Below are positions 10,743-22,628 of a stretch of 64,000 nucleotides of DNA, piece by piece. The DNA is from Moniliophthora roreri (Eukaryota > Basidiomycota > Agaricomycetes > Agaricales > Marasmiaceae), in contig LATX02000237.1 in assembly GCA_001466705.2 (NCBI GenBank), positions 124,001 to 188,000 on the forward strand. The letters run 5' to 3'. The position numbers were made by a program, and so were the translations under genes. The notes beneath the pieces are model-generated. The model was not told where the DNA came from. It ran no database searches and saw only the letters and a program-made list of their open reading frames with translations. Positions within the stretch are counted from its first letter, which is position 1. Every line of letters starts with the position of its first letter.

Positions 10743-12973
10743 ATGGAGATCACCAACGCAGGAGATGTATCTATTGGTGGAAAGGCAACACTCAGCGTCG
10801 TTCATCGCGACCAGTATAATCAAACTATCAACGCTCAAGTCGTCCACATAGGAAGGGAAATGGTGAAGCAAGAGTCTGAGAATGATAGCGATCCCGAATA
10901 TGGCCAGGTGAGTTATCCACCGACTCTACGAGATACTGCTCGCTGACTGGACTCAGTATCGCGAGATCATTCGTGGTGATATTCACAAATTCGAACAAAT
11001 TTGTTCGGTAGATGATTGGGAATGGGAAGATGGCCGCCTTGTTAAGAGTCCATACCAAAGAACCATTTACCGAGCGCGGGTTTATGGCGATGACAGAGTA
11101 CTTACAGCAATCTCATTTCATGGGCGAGATGCTAAAAAGGTTTGTTATCTCTCTACTCACTATCCGATCGTCTTCTCATTGTGTTTGCAGATTTGGAAGA
11201 AGGAGTTCATGAAATGGTCTCAAGCCAAGTATGCAAGACCACTCCTTAGCATTCATCATATTGACCACCCTCAGTGATCCGGCAGTCTTGCTACAACTAT
11301 TTGCAATCAATCGCTCAAAGGTACCGGCTCTTCTTTTTTATGACGGTATGTAGCCATGTTGTTCCAGGCAAACGTTGAGGATGACTGAACATTGGCACAG
11401 AATGGCTGCCCTTGGGTCATTTAGACAGCAAAATGAAAGGGAGATTTTGGGAGGGCTATTATCTGGAGGTATACATTGGTGCTTGGTGGCGAAGGGTGGG
11501 TCTCTGTTCAGCTACCAGCTTGAAGAATCAACTTACATGCCCCCAGATAACACCCAATGCTCCTGGAAACAAACTGTGGTTGAATTCGCGTACAGGTCGC
11601 GTCTCTTCCGGACCCGATGGACCGTACCCCTATTTAAACCCAGAAGTTCCATACAATTGTGAAGATATGCCTTCTGCAATGGAGATGGCCACCGCCGACA
11701 CTTGTGTTAGATTCTTTAACGAAACTGGCGCTGGGAATGTCGACTTTGATGTGTTACGATATGCCCGCGAAGAAATCTCCTTCATGTGTATTGAAAGTCT
11801 CTTGGGTATTGACTCCCCGGATGGCCATGCTCACACTACCTGGAGAAGGGACATTCGTCGTGGTCTTTGGTGTTGTGATGATTGTGACTGTATCGCATGC
11901 GATGAAGTCTGGGATTTTATAGGCCAGCTACGACTCGACACTGTCTATTCAGGTGCGCAGCTGGACAAGATTGCTGTTTTAAAGGAAGGCCTTGTCTACG
12001 AATGGTATAGTTGGTCAGATGCACTGAGTGATCGGACACTGATTGACAGTGGATTGACACGGTCCGTGATTTTTTCTTTCTTTTGCGGATCAATTGACCT
12101 TAGAAATGCTCTAGATTTCAGTACAATGTCGGATTCCGACGTCCATGCTGCATTTTCTTTGACACGAGTCCACTCGAAAAGGCATGGTTGTCGCAGGTCC
12201 ATGGGCTCAACTTGTCCACTGGTGGCTCAGAGGCTTGCTGTATGTTTTAATTAGCTGTCTGCTGCCAGTATCGATTCACTGATTTGGAGTAGTTATGCCT
12301 TGTCCAGATCATGGGCTGTCTCTAAAACCACGACACAAGCAGTTGGGTGTCTTGGACTTGGAAACCCTGCCCATCGTCTACCTTTTCTGTCGACCGCCAC
12401 CACTGGCACTATGTTTCACAGACCTTGACTCTTGGTTGAGTCAAGTAGCTTTCTGGTCTTTCAATGAGAATGGTACTAGCGAGATCCCTGAAACGGAATG
12501 CGAACGCTTGGGCCTGCCATACATCAAGTTCAGTGAGCTTACTATGGATCTTCATGCTTGGCCCAAGTACGTATATGATGGTGTTCATGCATGGCAGGTC
12601 GCTAGGGGCTTTGACCCCACGACTGCGGATTTTGCTCGCTCTCTTGATCTCCCGACTCTAGAGCCAGCAATCAGTCGGTTTGAGGAGATTGTTGAAGGTG
12701 AGATGTATTTCTATGAAAAAGCTGAAAGTAGACTTGAACTGAATATGAGCTTGCTTGACAGAAGGACCATCAACATGCAGCAGTCCGCCCGAACCTGATA
12801 CCGACTCCATTCACTGTGACACCAACGATTCGTCTGCCAGTAGCCAGCTTTCTCCTCTCCTGACGCCAGCGGCAACTTGCATTCTCCAAAGACAGGAACT
12901 ACGGAAGCGAAAGCAAGTTCAAGTCGTGATAATCCACGACACAGACTCTGAGTCCGAACCTGAATCTCATTGA
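10743..12973 (+). CDS. Basidiomycete lineage-specific protein, copy B (603 aa)
   Basis: Paralogue of 5430-7803 with the same nine-exon structure: 10743-10907, 10957-11139, 11191-11228, 11275-11345, 11401-11495, 11547-12061, 12115-12239, 12290-12697, 12762-12973, summing to 1812 nt in phase. It opens MEITNAGDVSIGGKATLSVV and keeps HRDQYN, ARVYGDDRVLTAISFHG, LLQLFAINRSKVPALLFYDE, a CDDCDCIACDE cysteine cluster and WPKYVYDGVHAWQVARGFDP. At the acceptor of exon 7 the splice site has moved to ctctag at 12114. The C-terminus ends SESEPESH because one base is absent relative to copy A, making this copy about 35 residues shorter at that end. Function unknown. Confidence 0.8.
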
Positions 12974-13618
12974 CTTTCTACGCCGAAGCGGAAGCGCGTC
13001 AAAACAGTCTCGTAAAGTCATCTGGCACGCACCCCGAATCCCAAGTTGAGCATCGGTCTCACCGCTCCTGGCTTCCACGTTGAAAGCTGCTCCGGGGGCT
13101 CCAGCAGTCTTTCCGACTCGAAATATGTTTCCCAGAATTTTGTTGCTTCCTCGTTACCTCGTCTGTCGGTCCCGGATCAATGCTTCGTGTTTGGCCTTTG
13201 ATTGTTTTAATACCATTCCCGCGTTCTTATACGATATTATTCATGATACCAGTACAATTAAGATACCCGCCATCCGAGACCATGGAAATCAAATCACTTT
13301 ATTGTTCGATTGATGTTCACAGCCGCCGACACATCCACCTGTTCCCCGTCAAAGTTCCTGAAGCCGCGCCCCTTCGGTTCTTTGTCGAAAGAGCGGCTTG
13401 ACTAGAATGCTACAGCGCAGTGATCAGCATAAAGTGATATGTATAGGTGTAAATACGCACCTCCGGGATCTTTGCCGCGTTTTGGTGGAGCCCCACTATA
13501 TCGAGTCTAGTTGACATACAGCACCCATATTGGTCTCTATGGGCTGGGTCATTTGCAAAAGCGTGCGCGAGCCTGTCACCGTTTATCGATACGTGTAGGG
13601 TCCTGGATACCCGTTAGT

Positions 13619-13700
13619 GGTCCAATAGTGTAGTGGTTATCACAATGGATTCTGATTCGTAAGCTTTCCATTAACCCAGGTTCGAGTCCTGGTTGGACCT
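13619..13700 (+). tRNA. tRNA-Gln (CTG) with a 10-nt intron
   Basis: A 7-bp acceptor stem GGTCCA-A pairs with TTGGACC, discriminator T at 13700. The D arm GTGTAGTGGTTATCAC, anticodon stem ATGGA/TCCAT and T arm CCAGG-TTCGAGT-CCTGG all pair. The anticodon loop reads TT-CTG-A, anticodon at 13652-13654. Eleven bases lie between position 37 and the 3' anticodon stem, giving a 10-nt intron directly 3' of base 37, the usual site. A T6 run at 13705-13710 is the Pol III terminator. Confidence 0.92.
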
Positions 13701-13704
13701 ATTA

Positions 13705-13710
13705 TTTTTT
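13705..13710 (+). terminator. Pol III T-run after tRNA-Gln
   Basis: Six T residues start five bases after the tRNA 3' end, the normal Pol III termination signal. Confidence 0.75.
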
Positions 13711-13759
13711 ACTAGCGACACATCACACACACAACCTTTGACCAGTCGACGGGCACCCT

Positions 13760-14338
13760 TCATTGCTTGATCTCCTCTTTGTGAAACAAGTCTAAGAATG
13801 GACTTTTGAGCGGAGTAAAGGGCGTTGACTGAGCGATGATACTTACCTGGAATCTCAGGCATCCACTGGTTCCGATACTTCCCAAAGAACTCTCCCTTTG
13901 GTGCAAGCTCCTCCTGACCTCTTTCATCCAACGTTCCATACATGATGTACCTCCACTCAGGCGCTGCTTCTTGCCCATATTCTAGAATACCGCTTCCACA
14001 TGTCCCACAAAATTCGCGATGAAGCTGGGTTGAGCCATTATCCGAGACATGCTCCTTTGTTGTTCCCGAGGTGATCTTGAAAGCAGATTTTGGTATCTTC
14101 GTCGTGGTACCGAATGGATTACCGAAGAATTTCTGGATGAAGGCGTGTGAGTCTCGTTCGGCGGAAGAGATAGATTTCGGCAGACCTTGCAGTTGTGACA
14201 ATGGCAGATACTCGTTCTGCCTTGGTCTGGCGAGTCGAGGGTGATTTCATATTGGATTTCACGGCAGTAGCAAGACCCTGTGTAGTTTGGCATGTCTGGT
14301 TTTGTAAAAGGGACGATTAAAGTCGATTCGCTGCCCAT
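13760..14338 (-). CDS. GFA-fold (Mss4-like) zinc protein, 156 aa
   Basis: Member of the GFA family (glutathione-dependent formaldehyde-activating fold), small zinc-binding cytosolic proteins. In most fungal members the reaction is not established. Exons 14338-14186, 14132-13847 and 13791-13760 sum to 471 nt. The zinc ligands are visible in order: GSCYC (about residues 22-26), CHCHNC (about 45-50) and FCGTCGS in exon 2. The linker KKFFGNPFGTTTKIPKSAF is typical of the family. The last exon adds LFHKEEIKQ. An internal Met (MPNYTGSC) is an alternative start. Whether it acts on formaldehyde or another thiol adduct cannot be told from sequence. Confidence 0.85.
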
Positions 14339-15530
14339 AAATAGGTGAACTGACCTAGACCTGACCGAACTACTTTCGTCATTTACCAGTCATTCCTTGC
14401 GTCGAGTATCCTCCTGGGCCCCGAGGCACCACAAACTTTCCATAAAGCTTTAGATCTTCACGAGTTGTCAAATGGTTATATATCGCAGAAAAATGATCTA
14501 TTGTGCAGTCTGCCTAGAGGTACATGGTGAAAAATCTGTATCTAAAGCTGATTAGCCACCTAATCAGTGAAAAAAGAATCGATAGACGGCATGCCCAGCT
14601 TCAGGTTTCCTTCTTCTCGTTTATGCGACGACAGGCTCCGTATAATCATTGAAGGCCTGAGGGAAGAGTGTGCTGAACGAGGTAGACTGTGAAGAAAAAA
14701 AAATCAAACTCCGCTGATCTTTTATGGGAAACTGAGGTGGTCTGTGCGCAGTATCTGCGTACCTCTCCGCGTAACCTCAGTCAGGCCTAGTCAGCTCTAC
14801 CTCACAGTGCTGCACGGCTTGACTCGCAGGATTTCAACAATAACTTACCGTTCATCAAACCGCAGCATGTTCAAGCGGACAAGTTTGAGGATTATTGTAA
14901 GTATCCGTCTCATGACGATCTTGTTTTAAGCTCTCACCTCTTGCAGTAGCAGCCGCATCTTCATCGTAAGAAGGAAGAACAATTTCATCACCCATCACTG
15001 CCAATGGTACTCAATAGGCCAGTGTATCTCTTCACCCGGCCGGTTCTTCAGCCTTTCGGAAACAAGAGTACTCAGATGCTAAAGGAAACGCGCAGCATCT
15101 ATTACTAGACGTAACCGGAAGAGCCGAAAACCCGATGATCTGCGAAGGGCTCTGCATCTTCCTTTTTGCATCATCACTGGGATAGACAGGCGTATAAAGC
15201 CTCAAGAAACTTCATCTTTTCCACGGCTCAGACCCCATAATCACCGCAAACCAGTTCTCGAAAGCGTTAGGGCTACCTCTCCTGCACAGTGTTAATGATG
15301 AAGCTCGTTTCGAAAAGGTGAAAGAAGGTATGTATCTCAATGTTTCCGGTCTTGTTCCTACGACTCAGTGGACCTACAGAGCGGCCTGTTAGGCGGTCTT
15401 CCACGATGAGCATTGATAGCTTGGGGTGTCGGCTATGGATGTGGACACATTCTCTGCGTCGGCTACGCGAGAGGAACATATGGATATATGTAATCCCCGT
15501 ATGTATATGAAGAGTAGACGGTAAATAGTA
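14339..15530. other. Intergenic, no supported gene
   Basis: A plus-strand open run near 14825-14895 (reads FNNNLPFIKPQHVQ) ends at once after a plausible splice and has no clear start. Other frames lack support. The 5' side holds the promoter of the GFA gene and the 3' side the 3' end of QRI7. Confidence 0.4.
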
Positions 15531-17054
15531 CTACGAATCAGTAGGCGGTGTGCTATTCTTATCAGAACAGATGTCCTCTATGCTCCATTTCGAACGAGGG
15601 GCGATGGTGTACTCGTCGTAATCTCTGGCGAGTAAGCGATGCATGGCTGCCCAAGCTATCATCACCGCGTTGTCTAGACCGAATCATAAGCAGAGCGAAA
15701 AGGAAAGGAGCAAAGGTAGAACACACCGGTGCAGAGAGACGGCGGCGGAAAAACTGACACAATAGGTTCTTCCGATTGAACCTCCTCAAGGCACTCTTTG
15801 AGCCTAAAGACACGTAAATTGTCAGAAAGGTGTTCATTAGATAGTATGGGATACGTACCGTTGCCTCAGTAGGGAGTTGCTCGCAACACCCCCGCTCACT
15901 ACCAAGTGTCGGACCTTCACATTCTTCCTCTCACACCAGTCAAACGCCAACTTCAACTTGTCTACCAACTGCCTAAAAACTGCTTCCTGGAATGCCCTGG
16001 CGATCGCCAGCCTCTCAGCCTGACCAACGCTCTGAAGTCCGCCGCGCGCGTGAAAGAACCTCTCCACATGTGAATGCATCGAGGAATAGGAAAACGCCAG
16101 TTCCCCATGTAAGGGGCGGGGGAACGGACGAAAGTCTGCTGGAAGAGCGCTGTCTTCATTGGAAGCACAGAATCGCTCGAGGGCAGCACCTGGCCCAATT
16201 CCGTCCCATTTGAGGTCGAGCATTCGTGAAACTTTGTCTATGGTTCGGCCGATGCTCTCGTCTGGCGTCGTGGCAAGGATTTGGAATGAAGTATTGCTTC
16301 TCGCAAGCAGGATCAGAGTATGACCGCCTGAGACGAGAAGGGTGAGGAATGGGAAGGTGGGCATTTCGTGTTCGGAGGAGGTGAGTAGGGCTGTTAACGC
16401 ATGTGCTTGCTAAGTATGATTTCAGTGGTGTGTTCGCGCGTTGTCCAAAATATTCCGCACCATATGGTGTACACCAACCAAAGGTTTCCCAAGAGCAGCT
16501 GCCAGTGTTTTCGCAGCATTAGTCCCAACAGCAAGGCATCCTGCAATACCTGCAAAACAGTTCAGTATGGGTAATGCTGGAAGTTATAATGTACACGCAC
16601 CTGGTCCTCTCGTGAAAGCGATTCCATCCACATCGTTCACGTTCATCTTGGCTTCTTCAAGAGCACGCTTTACTGCAATTGGCTAAAGTGAGAGGTTGTG
16701 AGCATGATGTCGGAACTAGATGGTTCACAGTCGTCGTACCATATTTCTCTGGTGTTCCAGAATTGCGACTGCAGGATGAATTCCTCCCCATTTCTGGAGC
16801 CTACAAAACACGCAGAAAGAACAGATCAGCCAGAGTAGTGTATTGACCTTGAAGAAAACTAACTCGTCAAAGCTTCGTATGACCACGTTTGACAGGATCC
16901 TTTGGTTAGAGTCGACGACTGCAGCACAGGTATCATCTGCAGATGACTCTACGGCCAGAACTGTGAGTGTCCGAAAGCTGACGACGTTCCGAAGAGGATG
17001 GCATGGCAAATGTTTGAGGGCTGAACGTGCAAATCTCAGAAGCTGAGTTGACAT
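15531..17054 (-). CDS. QRI7: Mitochondrial tRNA N6-threonylcarbamoyltransferase Qri7, 397 aa
   Basis: TsaD/Kae1/Qri7 family. It transfers the threonylcarbamoyl group from threonylcarbamoyl-AMP to A37 of ANN-decoding tRNAs; the Qri7 branch works in mitochondria. Seven exons sum to 1194 nt: 17054-16864, 16800-16740, 16682-16601, 16549-16461, 16409-15859, 15803-15727, 15673-15531. The N-terminus (LLRFARSALKHLPCHPLRN) is a basic presequence, followed by LAVESSADDTCAAVV. The metal-binding HxxxH is HMQAH in exon 5, followed by LLVSGGHT, and the C-terminal SGGVASN and CTDNAVMIAW motifs are present. Length fits mitochondrial members. The cytosolic Kae1 lacks such a presequence. It diverges from the MYND gene over a 377-bp gap. 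Confidence 0.94.
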
Positions 17055-17431
17055 TCAAGCATTTTTGAAATTTTCTGGTGACACCCGAGAGTCGGGCGAG
17101 ATGACGAGAAAAGGAAATTTTCAACCGCGCTAGGCGCCCATCGTGAACATATCTTCTTTGTTCTTCTCTCACTCACTCCATCTTGACGCTCTTGATCTCT
17201 GAGATTGGCTTGGTATATATCTCTGTATTTCTGCTTGATTGGAGGAGACTAAAAATTAGCCAATAGTTGAGCAGTTACAAACGTCGACAATCATTTATCG
17301 GGGATATTGCAGTCTGGATCAAACCCAAAGCTAAAGGCCTAAAGGTGGGTTTTGCACGAGGAGTTTTGCGATTGTTTCGGAAACTCCGTGACTTATCCCC
17401 TTTGCGCTCTCTACTTTTAGTCTGCAAATCC
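17055..17431. promoter_or_regulatory. Shared divergent promoter region, QRI7 / MYND gene
   Basis: A 377-bp gap between two opposite start codons. An open plus-strand frame runs from 17267 into the MYND gene without an upstream ATG. It contains GTGGGT at 17345 and a CTTTTAG at 17414-17420, so a 5'-UTR intron is possible. Confidence 0.4.
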
Positions 17432-19557
17432 ATGGAAAAAAACACTGGACCATACCGACCCATATTGAATCACAAATCTACCCAAAGAGATGCTCTTATC
17501 GCACTCCGTAAGCTCGGCAGTCCACCTTCCAATGCGGCCCCTGGCCTCCATACCAAGATACGGAATGCGTTGGAAATACTCGCGTTCTTGAAGGATAGCG
17601 TTGTTGACAATGCCACAGACCGTATTGCAAGGCAAGTTGCGGCTGATACCAAGGCAAATTGGCAAACCATCTCTCGTTGGTTAAAGGTCATTATCGAGGA
17701 ACTCGCTCTCCCGGATGATGATCGTTGTACCCCAGAAGAATACAATCGGATTGTAAACATTATTCCCCAACTCGTCTTTCAGAGTGGTGATTTCCCCGAT
17801 CAGGCGGCGTTTGATAGGTTAAAACAAGTTTCCCCATTCTTGTTCCCTCTGCTCTCGCAGATGTGGCTCAAGCTTCTCTACACAGAGCACGAAAATTGGC
17901 CGCAGTGGGCTGGTATGCTAGAAGAACTTATATATACGGACCCTCAGCGTAACCTTCGGGTTGAATTCGCTGAGACAATGGCCAGCCTACTCGCTGCCGG
18001 AACACTTGACTTCCCCGCGATTAGTATCCGACGTATGAACAAGCTCACGAATGAAGCTTACAGCCTGCGATTACAAAGAGCAGGTTTCGTTGGCCTCAAA
18101 TGGCTGTCAAGTCTCGTTACAATACCACTAGCTGTAGCCAATTTCCCCATCTATCAACGCCTCATGGCCGTGGGCTGTGTGAGCACGTTCGTCCGCGTTC
18201 TTTACACTTTCGCTTCCCGTCCTAAAACGCTCGAACCTTACATCGAACATTCTCCCGAGGCCAATGCAGTCTTCCTTTCCATTCGCGCAACTCTTGAAAT
18301 ACTCGAGAACACTCTGCGTGGGCATCTTCCAGTCATTGAGGCCCTCGAAGCTGGTATTATTAGAGCCATGTTCAAAGCAGTGATCCATATAGGCGACGCG
18401 TACGACAGAATGTGGTCTAGAGGTATTGAGAAGAAGACAATGTCGTACCAGTTCGCCCAAATCCTGAAGGCCATAAACGTCTTTATGGTACACCATTCCG
18501 TCTTGCAGAGGGTTTCATCCGCAATTGGAAGGATCGAAGAATCTGGCTTGGAAGAGGAATTGCCTTTAGATCGAGCGTTTAAAACGTTTCGAGAGGCATG
18601 GCAATGCTTTAAGTGGAAAGCAGAGGAACTCGATCGTATTTTTTTGCATTATAAGGGTTCAGCACCGCCATTCTGCGACGCTGACGAGGTGTGTATGTCG
18701 TGAACACAAAGCTATGTAAAGTCATTGATTTTCTGCTCACAGTGTCCACTCAAAATCAACCCGCCACCCGAAGAGGAACGCATGTGGCTCACATATCGTC
18801 GTTGTTCTGCATGTTATACTGCTATTTATTGCTCTGACGAGTGTGGGAAGAGAAATTGGAAGAGCCATCGGGCCCAATGCAAGGATTCAGTAGCTTTATT
18901 GAAAGGTATGTCGCTTCTTAGACTTTGGACAGCCACTATTGACTCGGCCGTGACATATTAGCTGGTAGATCGCCACTGGTGTGGGATTGCATCGATACCG
19001 GCTTCTTCGGAGCAATTGTAACTGATCATGTCCATGAGCACGCCGATGAATTACGCAACAGGTGGATCAAGGACGGGCCTCCGAGGTATCAAGGTCCTAG
19101 CGATAATGACCTTCATCGACTTAGATTCCTGGTATACAACCTCGACGACCCCGAGCAGCCCGACTTTTGTCTGTCCGACCTGGCTACTATCGTTGACTTC
19201 CAGACTCTGGCATCGGATTCTCGCATCCAGCCTGGAACGAAGTTCAACAAACCAAACGCAGATGGAGTTCTGATGGAAATAGTCCGTATTGCTCGTTCCG
19301 TTCGGAAATATCCTTTCACTCTTCCTATCGTGGCTTTTGCACCAGCCGCAGAGTTGACGCACTCCGAGCGAGGCCGCCCCTTTGTGATGGTGCGGACCCT
19401 TCCGCATGTGCCGTATTCTTGCGGGTTAAGTGACCTTCACCACCCGCACCATCAGCACCACCAGCATCACAGGCCTAAGTCTCGTAAGCTGTGTCAATTC
19501 AGCCGGTCTTCCTGGGGTTGTGGGGGACAACGAGTTAGGAAGCAGCGACGAATCTAG
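17432..19557 (+). CDS. MYND-type zinc finger protein, about 671 aa
   Basis: A long helical N-terminal region of unknown role (residues 1-415) is followed by a MYND zinc finger (about 416-455), a protein-interaction module. Exons 17432-18688, 18743-18905 and 18962-19557 sum to 2016 nt. The finger reads CDADEC, then RRCSACYTAIYCSDECGKRN and WKSHRAQC, giving the C-C, C-C, C-C, H-C ligand pattern. Agaricomycetes carry many such proteins. ATG at 17432 was chosen as the first in-frame ATG; the frame is open back to 17267. The C-terminus is doubtful: the current frame gives a His-rich run (HHPHHQHHQHH), whereas the +1 frame over the same bases reads as ordinary protein (LVSCVNSAGLPGVVGDNE) and stops at 19564. 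Confidence 0.8.
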
Positions 19558-19780
19558 GACCTGAATGCTACTTGCTACTTGCACAGGATGGGGGCACCGT
19601 GTGGACAAATTATTGTTTTGCTCTATAATGTACATTCTGGCATTACATCCATATACCGTAGAAAGGCGCCTCTATGTATGTCCATCAGAGTCCCGAAAAC
19701 GAAACAATGCGATATTCTATCAAAAGCCCAATATTATGTCTAAAACCGGTATTCGAGCGCCCACCTCTCTAAAGGGCGCA

Positions 19781-21767
19781 TCACCAAAACCGTGTATCTA
19801 GTGGGTCCATATTATTCGCCATCCGTAGCATGACGGTATTGGATGTCAGGCTTGAAAACTAGGAGTTATACTCAATTAGTGGTGAAAATCCGATTTCAAA
19901 TAAAAAAAGTCGTACCCCATTCCCAACAAACACCTGCGCCCTCGCAGCCACATACATATCCAATGCCTGTGACACGTACTTTTGCTCCCAAGTCAACTCC
20001 AAATCCCTGCTCGTCGATATGCCGTTCAACTCCCACCCATCCTCAACAAGCGCGCTTTTCAACTCATCCAACCATTCATTCTTCCCATTTGTCATGACAT
20101 ATATCCGACGTAATGGATGCAAATCTGCATCAGAACTTCCGATCCAAGTCAACAAACGGCTTAGCCACGAGTTGCCTTGCCCCAAGGAACGTCGTTCATC
20201 TACAGACCGCCTTATATCCCCCACACGTTTGATGATCTGATCAATATCGGGGTAACAGTGCTCTTTGTAAAGCTCGTTATAGGCTCTATCTTCGTTCCAT
20301 TCCTGGCTGTTCATACCGAGAATAGAGGGATCGAATCGATCCGGGAAATGCGGGAAAGAGTTGTATCCATTGTATGTGGAACCGTATCTAGCGAGGTGAC
20401 GGCAATGGTCTTCAAAGTCGCCGCGACGTAAGTGGAGAACCATCAGGCCAGGGATAGGGGTTGAGAGCGGTGGCGCAGAGGCTGGGGGCCGTGGGATTTC
20501 AGAATAGGTGAGGGCAGGCAAGTATCCTCCGATGCTGGGGAAATATGAGGCGAGTGAGGTATCTTTTGGGGTAATGAAATGATGTCGGTTGGCAGTGTAT
20601 GCCAAAAGAATGAGCGGCGAAAAGTTAAATTGAGTAAGGATAGGTGACTTAGCCATGATTGGCCAAAGGGAGTGAATATCGGTTGAGCCGAAAAGCCTGA
20701 ATTTAACGCGTTAGTGGGGTTCGAGAGGACAGTTCAAACTGCTCGACCCACCAGAAATCGAATATGTGGTTTGAATCGTGGTAGATTTCGATGCATCTGT
20801 CCTCTATGGAGTTTATCTTGTCGACCCATGTCTGTAAAATTGTAACGCCATCTCCTGTAGTAAGTGCAGACTTCACATCTTCCGTGTGAATGACTGTTCG
20901 TTCCTGGCAGACTTTGTAGAAATATTCGCTGGAGACGGCGCGGGGTATATAAGGTGCCAGTTCTGGAGTCCAGCTTCCGCCAACTATTGGCCCTGCAGGA
21001 ACGACATGTATGAGTGCAGTACAGATGCCAGGAAGTAAACGACGAACAGACCTGACAGCATCGTCGAGACTGGGACACGAGAAGGGATGACTTTTCCATT
21101 GAAATCTGAAAAGGCGTCTTCGTGGCGGTCCCATGTATAGTTATAAAACACGAAACTTTGAGGTTAAAAATGAGTTGACCGGTTGTCATAAAAGTGCCCA
21201 AGACGTACGCTCGCTTCGTAGCATAGGCGAGGTGAGCATTCATGATCATTTCTTGCAATGTGTTTCCCCAGCCACTACCTGTTCAGAATGAGACAGTCGA
21301 AAGCAAGATAGTCCATACGACGCACCCCATGCATGGTTGGCACTGAAGATAAATCGAGCCGACTTCCCATCAGGTGCTGGCAATTCCATATCATGTTGAG
21401 GAAGATTTCTCTCGTATTCATGGTATTGTTCGTACAATGGTGGCAAACTCCCATCTCCTAAGGGATCCTGAGCTGGAAGGACGCTGTACTGCACCGACCC
21501 GAATTCGATTCTTTCCGCCGGTTCGACGTGCCACAGAACGACCACGGTGGCGAAGCAAAAGATACTGACCAATAGGATCCTCGAGTATCGTTTACTTGTC
21601 AAGATGTTGAGACCGCAGCATTGAAACGACCGAAGCCTATCCGACAAGGGCGCTTGTGAGGGTAGAATCGGGGGATACGAAGACTTTGCTGGCTGAAGCA
21701 ACCTGGGAATCATCGAGGAGGAGTCTGGAAGGCGAAGGAACGGAGAGAAACTTTTGAGGGTGCCCAT
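19781..21767 (-). CDS. Type II membrane, fucosyltransferase-like protein (571 aa)
   Basis: Probable Golgi glycosyltransferase-like protein. Exons 21767-21326, 21278-21209, 21155-21052, 20992-20752, 20696-19916 and 19858-19781 sum to 1716 nt. A cytosolic basic tail precedes one membrane anchor (about residues 64-80, ILLVSIFCFATVVVLWH). The luminal part has WGSGWGNTLQEM, a nucleotide-binding-type loop at the start of the domain, and LHLRRGDFEDHC. The latter resembles the HxRRGDF peptide of GDP-fucose protein O-fucosyltransferases. DMYVAARAQVFVGNGFSSL near the end matches the conserved donor-side block of that superfamily. Acceptor and donor are inferred only. The frame is open upstream to 21908, so a longer start would add 47 residues. 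The gene converges with the MYND gene. Confidence 0.75.
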
Positions 21768-22628
21768 GGCCAAAACCCCCCTGTGCTTAATTCCCACGCG
21801 ACCCATTGACGTCTTGCGCGATGCCACTCCGTGCTGTGACAGTTCCTGCGAGTATACTCCACCCAAACCATACCCGTCCCAGCAGTTTGAATGGTTCCTT
21901 TCCGTCATGACCGCAAAAATTCTGCCGTCGCGGGGCGGCGCTGCAGTACAAAAGCGATGTCACCTACCAACCTTGCTCCAACGGCTAGTATGCATTAATA
22001 GAACTCGATCGCGAGCAGTGCGACTAGTCGGTACAGGCGAAGCTTGAGAGGGACGATGGCTATGAGCTTTTTGGGAGTACCTCGAAACCATCAATTGGTC
22101 ACCTACCTTCTTCCTTCCTTCCAGCTTGTAAATCTAGGCCCCCTATTCGAATTTTGGGGTGATATCAGCCACTGAGGCTACTCGCTTCCTAGATAACCGG
22201 GTTGTCAGGATATCAACTTGAGACTCCACAATGTCCAAGAACCCCATTCGTCTTCGGAATAATGGCAGACGAAAAGGTCTACAGCGTGTAATGGCGATGA
22301 TTCTGGCGGAAAGCTGCGGGCTACGTGGGGTCCGGGAGCAGGAACGAATTTCATCAAGCGAAAACAAAACGCCAGACAACATATACCAACCCCGGCGGCC
22401 GGAGGGTGACACGTTAGCAACACATTTGGAACGTAGTGTGGTATTACTTGGTACACAAGATGGATGCAAGAGCAGGAAAGTAGTGTTGTACACATTATGT
22501 ATCTAGAATAAATGGAATCTAATAAAATATGTATAGGGTAGTATGATGGAAAACGTATGTGCATCCGACCGTCCATTGATAAAATTATCCCATTCCGTCG
22601 TGCATGCTCCGTTCCAGACCCGTCTACT
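21768..22628. other. Intergenic, nothing recognised
   Basis: Holds the promoter of the fucosyltransferase-like gene (to the left) and the 3' flank of the RhoGEF gene. No convincing coding or RNA feature seen. Confidence 0.5.

Larger units (their letters stand above)
9492..13460 (+). repeat. Segmental duplication, unit B
   Basis: Second unit of the tandem duplication, homologous to 4947-8195. It is longer because of the 787-bp insertion at 9821-10607 in the region upstream of the gene. Coding exons match unit A nearly codon for codon and the intron positions are all conserved. Non-coding flanks are more diverged, so the duplication is not very recent. Confidence 0.8.

Noticed and set aside
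19438..19475. His-rich tract as a metal-binding tail
   Set aside because: The other frame over the same bases looks more like protein, so the His run may be an out-of-frame artefact; reported instead as a frame question.
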